This document shows, one piece after another, positions 1 through 7,903 of a stretch of 64,000 nucleotides of DNA. The translations under genes were made by a program, and so were the position numbers. Within the stretch, counting starts at the first letter, position 1. The number at the start of each line of letters is the position of its first letter. A model generated the notes under the pieces. That model had not been told where the DNA came from and ran no database searches. It saw only the letters and a program-made list of their open reading frames with translations. Origin of the DNA: Anaerolineales bacterium UBA5195 (lineage in GTDB: Bacteria > Chloroflexota > Anaerolineae > Anaerolineales > Villigracilaceae); assembly GCA_002412925.1 (NCBI GenBank), contig DHVZ01000109.1, positions 1-64,000 on the forward strand. Direction: 5' to 3'.

Positions 1-1
1 T

Positions 2-340
2 CTGCTGGATTGGTCGCCAGACAAAGTCTACCAGGAATATCGTCGCCGCTTTGGCGTTGAATGCAGCTATCGGATCTTACGGCGTTTGCGAGCCACAACA
101 ACTTCCCGTAATCCAGTCTTGCGCTTTTTCTTGCTGAGCCTGGGTTTGATCCTGACCAATGTTTGGGTCCTTCTCCGTTGGGAGTTCGCTCGTTTACTCG
201 CAACCGGCCTGCGCCGCGTCGATGAAAAGTTATTCCGCCTTCATCGATTTAGCAAACTACTAATCCGCTCCATTGAAAAACTTTACGGCACAATTTCTGC
301 CATCCCTACTCACCTTTCACCGCAATCTGTGATTTACTGA
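2..340 (+). mobile_element. C-terminal fragment of a DDE transposase (cut by window edge)
   Basis: The frame is open from the first bases of the window and ends at a TGA. It reads LLDWSPDKVYQEYRRRFGVE followed by CSYRILRRLRA. The Y-x2-R-x3-E-like pattern (YQEYRRRFGVE) resembles the C-terminal signature of IS4/ISH3-type DDE transposases, in which the Glu is the last catalytic residue. The remaining 80 or so residues are hydrophobic then basic, as in the tails of such proteins. An annotation starting at the TTG at 86 would miss the catalytic Glu. The rest of the element lies to the left of the window, so I cannot say whether it is intact. No terminal inverted repeat was recognised to the right. 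Confidence 0.65.
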
Positions 341-631
341 ATTTGGCTTTTTAGAAATGCCAAGTAGTATTTTGCGAGGCGGTGGATTCACCCTGTTACT
401 GCTCAAAGACCGTCAAAAGATTTTCATGCCTCGGAGCGTGGCTTTACCCAATGTCATGGGGCAACTGAGTTTTTGAAACAAACTCATCTGGCTTTGGGAA
501 GCTACTACAGTGCCCAGGCAAACGCCGCCCAAGTATCATAGTCTGTGTCACAAACTACCAAAAACAAAACGCGCCGCCCAACCGGCAACACGTTTTTTAT
601 CACCAAATTAATCAATGAAGCAATCACCCAT
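341..631. other. Intergenic stretch without a recognisable gene
   Basis: This 291-bp stretch lies between the transposase tail and the convergent response regulator. All frames are broken by stops, and no fragment could be matched to a family. It probably holds the right end of the insertion sequence plus flanking DNA. I see no clear terminator hairpin. Confidence 0.4.
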
Positions 632-1312
632 TTACGGCGCTTCGCGCATGACATAACCCACGCCGCGCACGGTATGGATCAGGCGTGGAAGGGTTTCGTT
701 AACTTCGAGTTTCTGGCGCAAGTAGCGGATGTAGACTTCGAGAACATTGCTCTCTCCGCCAAAATCATAGCCCCAGACGCGGTCGAAAATCACTTCGCGG
801 GTCAGAACCTGGCGCGGGTGGCGCAGGAACAGGTCGAGCAGCTCATATTCCTTGGCAGTCAACTGAATCAGCTTGCCGCCGCGCATGGCCTCGCGCGAAC
901 CGGTATCCAGCGTTAAATCGGCAAACTTGAGCACCTGCACACGCTCTGGCTTGGTACGCCGCAGCAGGGCGCGGATGCGCGCCAGCAGTTCATCCAGATT
1001 AAACGGTTTGACCATGTAATCATCGGCCCCGGCATCCAGACCCTGCACACGATCCTGGATGGTGTCCTTCGCCGTCAGGATCAACACCGGAACCCTGCCT
1101 CCCAGGCGCAGGCGGTGGCAGACTTCGAGACCATCCATGCCGGGGAGCATCCAATCCAGGACAACCAGATCGGGCGCATGGTCGCGTGCCAGGTTCAGTC
1201 CGGCGCGGCCATCGCTGGCCACATCGACCACATAACCTTCGTAAGCCAGCCCTCGCTGGAGCAGTTTCAAAATTGCCTGATCATCTTCGATGATGAGAAT
1301 TCTCTCGTTCAT
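632..1312 (-). CDS. OmpR/PhoB-family response regulator
   Basis: This 226-residue two-component response regulator has an N-terminal receiver domain (residues about 1-118) and a C-terminal winged-helix DNA-binding domain (about 130-225). The acidic pair follows ILIIED, the phospho-acceptor is Asp53 in VLDWMLP, and the conserved Thr (LILTAKD) and Lys (MVKPF) are present. The C-terminal part has the PhoB-type pattern LTAKEYELLDLFLRHP ending in HTVRGVGYVM. I chose the ATG at 1312 over a start 16 codons upstream because AGGAGA lies just before it. No histidine kinase adjoins it. The nearest HAMP kinase in the window is 37 kb away at 38335, so the cognate sensor is unknown. It is divergent from a sugar transferase and shares a compact promoter region with it. 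Confidence 0.93.
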   Translation of the reverse strand: MNERILIIEDDQAILKLLQRGLAYEGYVVDVASDGRAGLNLARDHAPDLVVLDWMLPGMDGLEVCHRLRLGGRVPVLILTAKDTIQDRVQGLDAGADDYMVKPFNLDELLARIRALLRRTKPERVQVLKFADLTLDTGSREAMRGGKLIQLTAKEYELLDLFLRHPRQVLTREVIFDRVWGYDFGGESNVLEVYIRYLRQKLEVNETLPRLIHTVRGVGYVMREAP

Positions 1313-1349
1313 GTCATTCTCCTTTCCCTGGTAACGTGGCACTAATAAG

Positions 1350-1378
1350 ATTATACACATTCTTGGCTTAAAAGTCGA
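1350..1378 (-). promoter_or_regulatory. Candidate sigma-70 promoter of the response regulator
   Basis: On the minus strand TCGACT (1378-1373) is followed after 17 bases by a perfect TATAAT (1355-1350). This lies about 40 bases upstream of the regulator start and is back to back with the sugar transferase promoter. Confidence 0.5.
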
Positions 1379-1394
1379 TTTTGGTGATTACCCA

Positions 1395-1412
1395 TATGGT
1401 AGAATTTTAACG
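1395..1412 (+). promoter_or_regulatory. Extended -10 promoter giving a leaderless sugar transferase transcript
   Basis: TATGGTAGAAT (1395-1405) is an extended -10 element (TGG-TAGAAT). Six bases follow before the GTG start at 1412, so transcription should begin at or next to the start codon. No Shine-Dalgarno sequence is present. The same 11 bases occur upstream of tex at 36026. Confidence 0.5.
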
Positions 1413-2032
1413 TGTTCCCGCCAGGCATCCCCCTCGCGAAAAGGTTGTTCGACCTGTTGGCCGCCACAATCGGACTACTGGTCATGTCCCCCATTTTGCT
1501 TATGGTGGCTGTCTTGGTGCGCATTTATCATGGCCGCCCGGCGCTGTTCGGGCAGGAAAGACCGGGGCTGCGCGGACAGCCTTTCCGCATCTTCAAATTC
1601 CGTACCATGACGAATTCCCGCTCCGCAGACGGCAGACTGCTCCCCGACGAGCAAAGGCTGACTCCACTGGGCCGTTTCCTGCGTGCGAGCAGCCTGGATG
1701 AATTCCCGGAGCTTTTCAATGTGCTGCGTGGTGAAATGAGTCTCGTTGGCCCGCGTCCGCTGCTGATGCAATACCTCGAACGTTACAGCCCCGAACAGGC
1801 ACGCCGCCATGACATGCTGCCCGGCATCACCGGCTGGGCGCAGGTCAATGGGCGTAATGCGCTCACCTGGGAAGACAAATTCCGCTTTGATGTGTGGTAT
1901 GTAGACAATTGGTCGGTCTGGCTCGATCTCAAAATTCTATTCCTGACGGTCTGGAAGGTCTTCAAACGCGAAGGGATCAGCCAGCCAGGACACGCAACGA
2001 TGGAAGAATTTATGGGCAACCCAAAATCCTGA
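1412..2032 (+). CDS. Monotopic phosphoglycosyl transferase (PglC/WcaJ-like sugar transferase)
   Basis: This 206-residue protein matches the minimal bacterial sugar transferase family, which moves a sugar-1-phosphate from a UDP-sugar to undecaprenyl phosphate at the inner membrane face and so starts polysaccharide or glycan assembly. An N-terminal amphipathic or re-entrant membrane helix (residues about 8-38) is followed by the hallmark blocks GQERPGLRGQPFRIFKFRTM, the Asp-Glu dyad in SSLDEFPELFNVLRGEMS, VGPRPLL, and PGITGWAQVNGRNALTWEDK. The length equals PglC; there is no extra N-terminal domain as in WcaJ. The start is GTG and the message appears leaderless. No other glycosyltransferase is nearby, so the sugar and end product are unknown. 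Confidence 0.9.
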   Translation: MFPPGIPLAKRLFDLLAATIGLLVMSPILLMVAVLVRIYHGRPALFGQERPGLRGQPFRIFKFRTMTNSRSADGRLLPDEQRLTPLGRFLRASSLDEFPELFNVLRGEMSLVGPRPLLMQYLERYSPEQARRHDMLPGITGWAQVNGRNALTWEDKFRFDVWYVDNWSVWLDLKILFLTVWKVFKREGISQPGHATMEEFMGNPKS

Positions 2033-2139
2033 CAGTTTGAAAACGTGTCAGGATTTTCTATTATATTTCTGACAATTTCTCTCCCATTCAGGTATTAAAA
2101 TATATGTGTACCCCCGATGGGCTTATGGAGTCAAGAGTG

Positions 2140-2189
2140 CCGCATTTGGGGTATGAGCGTGCGTATGCACGCTCATACCCCAAATGCGG
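2140..2189. repeat. Perfect 23-bp inverted repeat with 4-base loop
   Basis: Arms 2140-2162 and 2167-2189 are exact reverse complements, starting CCGCATTTGGGGTATGAGCG, with the loop GTAT. It lies between the sugar transferase and osmC, with no T-run on the plus side. It could act as a transcription barrier or be a mobile palindrome. A 17-base motif shared with two other loci (GAGATTCCCAAAGAGCC) follows at 2201-2217. Confidence 0.8.
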
Positions 2190-2200
2190 GGCCTACCACC

Positions 2201-2217
2201 GAGATTCCCAAAGAGCC
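2201..2217 (+). repeat. Short dispersed repeat GAGATTCCCAAAGAGCC, copy 1
   Basis: An exact 17-base match lies at 28709-28725 on the opposite strand, and a 15/17 match lies at 58486-58502. All three are intergenic. It may be a degenerate relative of the larger element at 42582. Confidence 0.5.
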
Positions 2218-2277
2218 AAATATATTCACGAAATTAATCATCAATGATTTCACACTTCACCTTTTAGGAGAAAACGC

Positions 2278-2697
2278 ATGACCACACGCACATCTTCAGC
2301 AGAATGGAAAGGTACACTCAAGGAAGGCGCTGGAACCATGAAATTGGCCAGCGGCGCTTACGAAGGGCCGTATACCTTCGCTTCGCGTTTTGAATCCGGC
2401 CAGGGCACCAATCCCGAGGAATTGATTGGTGCGGCGCACGCCGGGTGCTATTCGATGTTCCTGTCGGCGCTGCTGAGCAAGGAAGGTTTCACCCCGGCGC
2501 GCATCGCCACGACTGCCACTGTTCATCTGACCGAAGGGCCGACCATCAGCCTGATTGAACTGAACTGCGAGGCTGAAGTACCAGGCGTGAGCGCCGAAGT
2601 TTTCCAGGAAAAAGCGCTGGCCGCCAAAGCCGGCTGCCCGGTCTCCAAAGTCCTGGCCGCGACAGAGATCAAGTTGACCGCCACATTATTGAAGTAA
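2278..2697 (+). CDS. osmC: OsmC-family peroxiredoxin
   Basis: This is a 139-residue OsmC/Ohr-family thiol peroxidase that reduces organic hydroperoxides. The two catalytic cysteines are visible: Cys57 in AAHAGCYSM and Cys120 in KAGCPVSK. The Arg of the active site is probably Arg37 (ASRFESG). The N-terminal TRTSSAEWKGTLKEG and the LTEGP segment fit the OsmC subgroup rather than Ohr. A strong AGGAG ribosome site precedes the ATG. It stands alone and is followed by a bidirectional terminator. Confidence 0.92.
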   Translation: MTTRTSSAEWKGTLKEGAGTMKLASGAYEGPYTFASRFESGQGTNPEELIGAAHAGCYSMFLSALLSKEGFTPARIATTATVHLTEGPTISLIELNCEAEVPGVSAEVFQEKALAAKAGCPVSKVLAATEIKLTATLLK

Positions 2698-2807
2698 GTT
2701 TCCACCTGTAAGCCCAACCTTTTCCGCGACCCCGCAAAATTGCGTGGGGTAAGCGGTCACCAAGGACACGAAGGCTTCACATAGTTTTTATGCTTTGTGG
2801 TCCTTGA

Positions 2808-2844
2808 ACAAAAAATACGCGGAAAATCTCCGCGTATTTTTTGT
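2808..2844. terminator. Bidirectional rho-independent terminator
   Basis: Perfect 16-bp arms (2808-2823 and 2829-2844, ACAAAAAATACGCGGA and its complement) surround a 5-base loop. A-rich and T-rich ends on both sides serve osmC (plus) and the small lipoprotein gene (minus). Confidence 0.85.
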
Positions 2845-2871
2845 GATTACTTCGCACTTATTCTTGATTTT

Positions 2872-3123
2872 TCACGATAAACGCCATTCCTTATATTGCA
2901 GCAAAATGGGGATGACGATAACGGTGCATACCAGGATTCCCAGGATGACAATCACATCAGTGTTGCCTGATTGCGATTCGAGAGCAGCCAAGGTTGCTTT
3001 AACTTTTGGCTGGGGTGTGACGATCTCTTCCAGAACCGGTTCAGGCAGCCGATACACTTTACACGAGGCCATTAACAAGCCAAGTGTGAGAAAAATGCCC
3101 AGGTGGCGCAAATTTTTTAGCAT
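2872..3123 (-). CDS. Small lipoprotein with a C-terminal transmembrane helix
   Basis: This 83-residue product has a lipoprotein signal peptide (basic start, hydrophobic core, lipobox LMASC with the acceptor Cys near residue 21). A Pro/Val-rich stretch follows, then one strong membrane helix (about residues 56-75, VIVILGILVCTVIVIPILL). No family is recognised. The overlapping plus-strand frame of 128 codons has no such features, which favours this strand. The ribosome site is weak. It sits between the osmC terminator and the promoter of the respiratory operon, and no functional link can be shown. Confidence 0.55.
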   Translation of the reverse strand: MLKNLRHLGIFLTLGLLMASCKVYRLPEPVLEEIVTPQPKVKATLAALESQSGNTDVIVILGILVCTVIVIPILLQYKEWRLS

Positions 3124-3193
3124 AGGTCGTAATTCACCAAATCGGGTGATGAAGTTTCACCCTAGTATAACACGAGCCTAATTCGCACAATTC

Positions 3194-3222
3194 TTATCAA
3201 ATATTAACTTGTCATGTATAAT
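3194..3222 (+). promoter_or_regulatory. Candidate promoter of the alternative complex III operon
   Basis: TTATCA (3194-3199), 17 bases, then a perfect TATAAT (3217-3222), about 95 bases before the first gene of the operon. Confidence 0.5.
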
Positions 3223-3317
3223 CTTAATTGTGTGATTTGAAAAAATGCAGCGACATCAAAATGCAAGATAAAGCGGGTATCAGGCTTGCGCAACCGTGGG
3301 ACGCGAAGAGGTGAAGC

Positions 3318-4274
3318 ATGCAAAAGAAATTAGTGCCAGTTTTGATCCAGGCCATCCTCGTTGTTTTCCTGGGGGCCGGGATTGTCAGCGCAAGGCCGGC
3401 CTCTGTTCCAGGGGACGACCTGACTGTCGGCGCGCAGCTCTATGATAAGTGGTATGCAGTCCTCCAAGTAACTCCGCCAGATGGGAACATGCCAATCTGG
3501 GAGCGCCAGTCCACCAATACCCGCTCTGGGCCGGAAACCTGGCGCTGCGCCGAGTGTCACGGCTGGGATTACAAAGGCTCAGAAGGCGCGTATGGCTCCG
3601 GGTCACACTTCACGGGTTTCCCGAATGTGATGAAACTCGCGGCAGAGTTGCCCGCCGAGGAGATCGTGGCCCACCTGAAAGGTTCCAAAGACCCCTCGCA
3701 CGATTTTTCCAAATACATCGATGATGCCAACCTGAACAAACTGGCCCGGTTCCTGAAAGAAGGTCTGGGAGATGACAGCGCCTTGATCGATTCCGTTACC
3801 CTGAAAGCCAAAGGCGGTGATTTGGCGCGCGGTAAGCATTTGTTTGAGAGTACTTGCGCCAGGTGTCATGGTATGGATGGTAAAACCATCGTATTTCGCG
3901 CTGAGGGTGTCGACGAGTATCTTGGCACGGTCGCCAGCCGTGACCCTTATCGCTTCCTGCACCGCACCCGCTTTGGTGTCGCCGGAACCGAAATGCCGGT
4001 TGGCCGTGACCTGGGTTGGAAACCCGCTGACGAGGTGGCTGTCCTGGCTTATGTCCAAAGCTTGCCGACCGGGTTTGAATCTGAGCCCCAGAGCAACGTC
4101 GGAGAGGGTTCAGAACCTTCTCCCAAGTTGGGCGGCCCGCAGGGTGGCCTGGCAGGTGGTCTGCTGACCGGTTTGGCAGCCTTCTTTGGAATGTTGGGCG
4201 GCAGCGTCATATTCCTGTTCGGCCTGCTGGTGCTTGGGATGCTGGTGGTCTGGGTGCTGCGTAAAAGAAAGTAA
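3318..4274 (+). CDS. Membrane-anchored dihaem c-type cytochrome
   Basis: The 318-residue product has a cleavable signal peptide (residues 1-25), two haem c sites (Cys77-Cys80-His81 in CAECH and Cys180-Cys183-His184 in CARCH), and a C-terminal membrane helix (about 290-313) ending in RKRK. The N-terminal domain has the unusual GWDYKG context after its haem; the second domain is an ordinary class I fold. A Gly/Pro-rich linker joins the second domain to the anchor. It is the first gene of the act operon, 41 bases before actA, and so is probably an electron carrier or acceptor bound to that complex on the outer face of the membrane. It has no counterpart in the classical six-subunit complex. Confidence 0.85.
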   Translation: MQKKLVPVLIQAILVVFLGAGIVSARPASVPGDDLTVGAQLYDKWYAVLQVTPPDGNMPIWERQSTNTRSGPETWRCAECHGWDYKGSEGAYGSGSHFTGFPNVMKLAAELPAEEIVAHLKGSKDPSHDFSKYIDDANLNKLARFLKEGLGDDSALIDSVTLKAKGGDLARGKHLFESTCARCHGMDGKTIVFRAEGVDEYLGTVASRDPYRFLHRTRFGVAGTEMPVGRDLGWKPADEVAVLAYVQSLPTGFESEPQSNVGEGSEPSPKLGGPQGGLAGGLLTGLAAFFGMLGGSVIFLFGLLVLGMLVVWVLRKRK

Positions 4275-4315
4275 TGGGACCAGGGTGCGATGCACTTTTC
4301 ATGAGGAGATAATCG

Positions 4316-4891
4316 ATGCAAAAATTGTTCGCGCTACTTAAACGGCAGGAAACCCAGATTATCTTGTTAATCGGTTTCCTGAGCGTGATCAGCGGGGGAG
4401 CCTGGGGAGTTTACCAGACCCAGATTCCACCCGAGCAGCCGCTTCAATTCCCGCACAACATTCACGTTGGCCTGCAAATCCAGTGCCTGTATTGCCACCC
4501 CGGGGCGCAACGCCAGGCCTCGGCGGGGTTGCCGACCCAGCAGAAGTGTTGGGCCTGCCACGGGCAGTTGAAAAAATATTTCCAACCGGCAGTACCAGTC
4601 GAACAGTGGCCGCCCGAATTACAAAAACTGGCGGCTTTCGTCAAAAATAATGAGCCGATTAATTGGGTACCAGTTTACCAGGTTCCTGATTTCGTCCATT
4701 TTAACCACCGCCCACACATTGCCGCTTCACTCAACTGCGAAACCTGTCATGGTGACATGAGTAAAAAGACGGTGGCGACCCTCGAACAGACAGTCAACAT
4801 GGGCTGGTGCATCAATTGTCACCAGGCGAAGACCATCGACGACCCAGAAAAACGTATCAAACTACTCGATTGCGGGACGTGCCATTACTAA
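4316..4891 (+). CDS. actA: Alternative complex III subunit A, pentahaem cytochrome c
   Basis: This 191-residue protein has an uncleaved N-terminal membrane anchor (residues about 14-33) and exactly five CxxCH sites: Cys57-His61, Cys78-His82, Cys141-His145, Cys165-His169 and Cys186-His190. Length, anchor and haem number match ActA (related to QrcA), which collects electrons on the periplasmic side. Distal His ligands are available in FPHNIHVG and HFNHRPH. The start at 4316 has AGGAG in front. A pair of small hairpins separates it from the next gene. Confidence 0.92.
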   Translation: MQKLFALLKRQETQIILLIGFLSVISGGAWGVYQTQIPPEQPLQFPHNIHVGLQIQCLYCHPGAQRQASAGLPTQQKCWACHGQLKKYFQPAVPVEQWPPELQKLAAFVKNNEPINWVPVYQVPDFVHFNHRPHIAASLNCETCHGDMSKKTVATLEQTVNMGWCINCHQAKTIDDPEKRIKLLDCGTCHY

Positions 4892-4901
4892 AACATGGAG
4901 T

Positions 4902-4939
4902 CCACCGGCTTGCCGGTGGTGGAGCGACAAGCCGCTCCA
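4902..4939. repeat. Two tandem intercistronic hairpins between actA and actB1
   Basis: The first hairpin is CCACCGG (4902-4908) with CCGGTGG (4913-4919). The second is TGGAGCG (4920-4926) with CGCTCCA (4933-4939). There is no T-run, so they are more likely RNA-stabilising or stoichiometry elements than terminators. Confidence 0.65.
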
Positions 4940-4958
4940 CTCCAAGAGAGGAACTTCA

Positions 4959-7142
4959 ATGACCGAAAAACTTTCCCGGCGCGATTTTCTGAAGCTGGCG
5001 GGACTGGGCCTCGCGGGGACAACTGTCCTGACCGGCTGCGGCCCGGCTTCCCGCTATGTGACCCGCGAACCGTATACCAAGATGCCGGAATACAACTACA
5101 ACGGGCAAAGCACCTACTTTGCCACCACCTGCCGCGAGTGCGCTGCGGGCTGCGGGCTGGTCGTCCGCACCATGCAGGGACGCGCGATCAAGACCGAGGG
5201 CAACAAATACAACCCGGTCAACCTGGGCAAGACCTGCGCGCGCGGGCAGGCCACCCTGCAAGGGCTCTATAACCCTGACCGGGTGCAAAATCCCGTCCGC
5301 AATTCGCGCGGCGAGAGCGACCCAACCGGCGTAAAAGCTTGGACAGACATGGATTGGGAGGCTGCAATCGGGATCGTCGAACAGTCACTCCAAGCGCCCG
5401 CCGAAGTTCAGTTCCTTTTAGGACTGGCTCCCGACCACCTGTTCGACCTGGTGGCGGATTTGTGCAAATCGATCGGCGCGCCCGCGCCTATTCGTTATGG
5501 TGCCTTGGGCACGTTTGAAGCGCGAGCCACGCTGGGCGAGGCCTCCCGCGCCGTTTTCGGCAGGCCCGACCTGCTCTTTTTCGACCTGGCCAACGCCGAA
5601 ACCACCATTTCGTTTGGCGCAAATTTCCTTGAGACCTGGGTTTCGCCAGTGGCTTACACCCGCGGCTTTTCGCGGATGCGCCAGGGAGCGCCCGGCAAAC
5701 GTGGACATCTCGTCCAACTTGAGCCGCGCCTGAGCCAGACCGCCGCCAAAGCCGACGAATGGCACGCGATTTTGCCCGGTACCGAAGGGCTGGTCGCCGC
5801 CGCGCTTGGCAAACTCTACGCTGAAAAGAAAATCGGAACCGTCCCCGCCGCCTTTGAAGTGGACGTTCAGGCCGCGGGTGAAGCCTCGGGCCTGGGCCTG
5901 GAACATCTCGAACACCTGGCTGACTTGCTGGTCAAGGCCGAACATCCGCTGGTCATTCCTGGCGGGGCGGCGCTGGCCCACGAAAACGGCCTGGAAACCG
6001 CCAAAGCCATCCTGGCATTGAACGCCCTGCTGGATAACCTGGGCAAACCTGGCGGTGTGTTTCACACCGCGGCCTCACCACTCGGCGAGGAGTATCGCCG
6101 TCCGGCCTCGGCGAAAGAAATGAGCGAATTGGTAACACGCATGAACGAAGGCAAAATCAAAACATTGTTCGTCCATGGCGTTAACCCGCTTTTTGAACTA
6201 CCCAAAGCGCTCGGCTTCGAAGCGGCGCTGATCAAGGTGTCAACCGTCATCTCGTTTGCGACTTTTCTGGATGAGACGGCCATGGCCGCCGATTTTATTT
6301 TCCCCGACCACCACGGCCTGGAGTCATGGGGCTACCAACGTGTGGCGACTGGCACCGGGCAGAGCACGCTTTCGGGCGCCCAGCCGGTCATCGCGCCGTT
6401 TTACAACACCAAATCGACCATTGACGTCCTGCTGGCCGCCGCCAAGCGGTTGTCGAGCAACGTCGAGACACTACCCTTCAACGATGAAGTCGAATTTATT
6501 CAGAGCAAAGTGGCGGGCGTGGTCGAAACGGAAGGCGGTTTCTACCGCGCCGCTGACCTGCCTTCGTTCTGGGCGCTTTTTCAACAATTTGGGGGCTGGT
6601 GGAAAAATGAGAGCGGTTTGGGTGCGCCGGAAAAAGGGACCCAGATTTGGGACAAACTGAACCTGACCCAGGCAAAAACCGAAGGTGAGTTCCACCTGCT
6701 GGTTTATCCATCACCGGTAATGGCCGAAGCGGGTGCGAACAAGCCCTGGCTGCAAGAAATTCCTGACCCAATGACGACCGTCATGTGGAATTCGTGGGTT
6801 GAAATCAATCCGCACACCGCCGAGTTCCTCGGCCTCCAGAACGACGATCTGGTGCGGATTATATCCCCCTTCGGCGCGGTGGAAGTTTCGGTTTACAAAT
6901 ATCCCGCCATTCGCCCGGATGTGGTGGCGATCCCGTTCGGGCAGGGGCATACTGCTTATGGGCGGTATGCAGAAAACCGGGGAGTCAATCCAGCAGATTT
7001 ATTCGGGACGAAAACGAACGGAGCGGGCGACCTGGCTTTCGCCGGGACGAAAGTCCGCATCGAAAAAACCGGCAAGAAACGTGAGCTTTCACGCCTGGAA
7101 AGCAAGCTGGGTGTGTACGCTGAAGGTCTGGAGGAGCATTAG
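4959..7142 (+). CDS. actB1: Alternative complex III subunit B1, molybdopterin-oxidoreductase-like
   Basis: This 727-residue relative of the catalytic subunit of complex iron-sulfur molybdoenzymes corresponds to the N-terminal half of ActB. It begins with a twin-arginine signal (SRRDFLKLAG) that also carries a lipobox (LTGC, Cys27), so it should be exported folded and possibly lipid-anchored. Cys58, Cys61, Cys65 and Cys93 (CRECAAGC...GKTCARG) form a complete site for one [4Fe-4S] cluster. I see no obvious Mo ligand after it. The C-terminal cofactor-like domain (EINPHTAEFLGLQNDDLVRI...) is preserved. In Rhodothermus this unit is fused to the Fe-S half and is described as cofactor-free; here it is separate and keeps the cysteines. 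The next gene starts three bases after its stop codon. Confidence 0.88.
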   Translation: MTEKLSRRDFLKLAGLGLAGTTVLTGCGPASRYVTREPYTKMPEYNYNGQSTYFATTCRECAAGCGLVVRTMQGRAIKTEGNKYNPVNLGKTCARGQATLQGLYNPDRVQNPVRNSRGESDPTGVKAWTDMDWEAAIGIVEQSLQAPAEVQFLLGLAPDHLFDLVADLCKSIGAPAPIRYGALGTFEARATLGEASRAVFGRPDLLFFDLANAETTISFGANFLETWVSPVAYTRGFSRMRQGAPGKRGHLVQLEPRLSQTAAKADEWHAILPGTEGLVAAALGKLYAEKKIGTVPAAFEVDVQAAGEASGLGLEHLEHLADLLVKAEHPLVIPGGAALAHENGLETAKAILALNALLDNLGKPGGVFHTAASPLGEEYRRPASAKEMSELVTRMNEGKIKTLFVHGVNPLFELPKALGFEAALIKVSTVISFATFLDETAMAADFIFPDHHGLESWGYQRVATGTGQSTLSGAQPVIAPFYNTKSTIDVLLAAAKRLSSNVETLPFNDEVEFIQSKVAGVVETEGGFYRAADLPSFWALFQQFGGWWKNESGLGAPEKGTQIWDKLNLTQAKTEGEFHLLVYPSPVMAEAGANKPWLQEIPDPMTTVMWNSWVEINPHTAEFLGLQNDDLVRIISPFGAVEVSVYKYPAIRPDVVAIPFGQGHTAYGRYAENRGVNPADLFGTKTNGAGDLAFAGTKVRIEKTGKKRELSRLESKLGVYAEGLEEH

Positions 7143-7144
7143 CA

Positions 7145-7903
7145 ATGGCGGATAACCCAAAAATCCCTGAGTTTAAAGCTGAATGGAAAGAAGGCGAAGC
7201 AGGCCGTTGGGGCGTCGCCATCGATATGGATCTATGCACGGGCTGCCAGGCCTGTGTGGCCGCCTGCTCGATGGAAAACAATGTCCCATTCGTGGGTGAG
7301 GAAATGGCCGGGTACGGACGGCAGATGTCGTGGATCCGCGTCGAACGCCTGTGGGAAGGCGAGTTCCCCGAAGTGAAAGCCACACCCTTCCAGCCGGTGA
7401 TGTGCCAGCAGTGCGGTGCCGCGCCCTGCGAACCGGTCTGCCCGGTCTTTGCCACTGTTCACAGCCAGGCCGAACAGCTCAATTTACAGGTTTACAACCG
7501 CTGCGTGGGCACGCGCTACTGCGCGAACAACTGCCCTTACGTGGCGCGCGTCTTCAACTGGGCCGATTTTGAGCGCCCCGAGCCGCTCCCGAACCAGTTC
7601 AACCCAGATGTGACCGTCCGCCGCCGGGGTGTGATGGAAAAATGCACCTTCTGCATCCAGCGCATCCACAAAGCCGACGATCAGGCCAAATCGGAAAGCC
7701 GTGAAGTGATGGATGGCGAGGTCGTTCCGGCCTGCGCCCAGGCCTGCCCGGCGGAGGCGATTGTCTTTGGCCGCCTGGACGACCCCCAGAGCAAGGTCAG
7801 CAAGCTCTCGAAGGATAAACGCTCCGTCCACCTGCTCGAAGAACTCGGCACCCAGCCGCGCGTCAGTTATCTGATGGGAGGTTCGAATGGCAATCTCGGC
7901 TAA
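7145..7903 (+). CDS. actB2: Alternative complex III subunit B2, four-cluster ferredoxin-like protein
   Basis: This 252-residue electron-transfer subunit carries four groups of cysteines: Cys31/34/37/41 (CTGCQACVAAC), Cys87/90/95/99, Cys120/126/130 (CVGTRYCANNC) and Cys167/170 with Cys197/201. The CVGTRYCANNCPY block is typical of the NrfC/PsrB/ActB2 group. It has no signal peptide and is presumably carried out with B1 on the Tat signal, placing it between B1 and the NrfD-type membrane subunit. The ATG lies three bases after the actB1 stop, and its 3' end overlaps actC by 17 bases, so the three genes are translationally coupled. Confidence 0.92.
   Translation: MADNPKIPEFKAEWKEGEAGRWGVAIDMDLCTGCQACVAACSMENNVPFVGEEMAGYGRQMSWIRVERLWEGEFPEVKATPFQPVMCQQCGAAPCEPVCPVFATVHSQAEQLNLQVYNRCVGTRYCANNCPYVARVFNWADFERPEPLPNQFNPDVTVRRRGVMEKCTFCIQRIHKADDQAKSESREVMDGEVVPACAQACPAEAIVFGRLDDPQSKVSKLSKDKRSVHLLEELGTQPRVSYLMGGSNGNLG

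Noticed and set aside
5418..6065. 215-codon minus-strand ORF inside actB1
   Set aside because: Shadow of a GC-rich gene, with no motif and skewed Gly/Arg/Gln composition.
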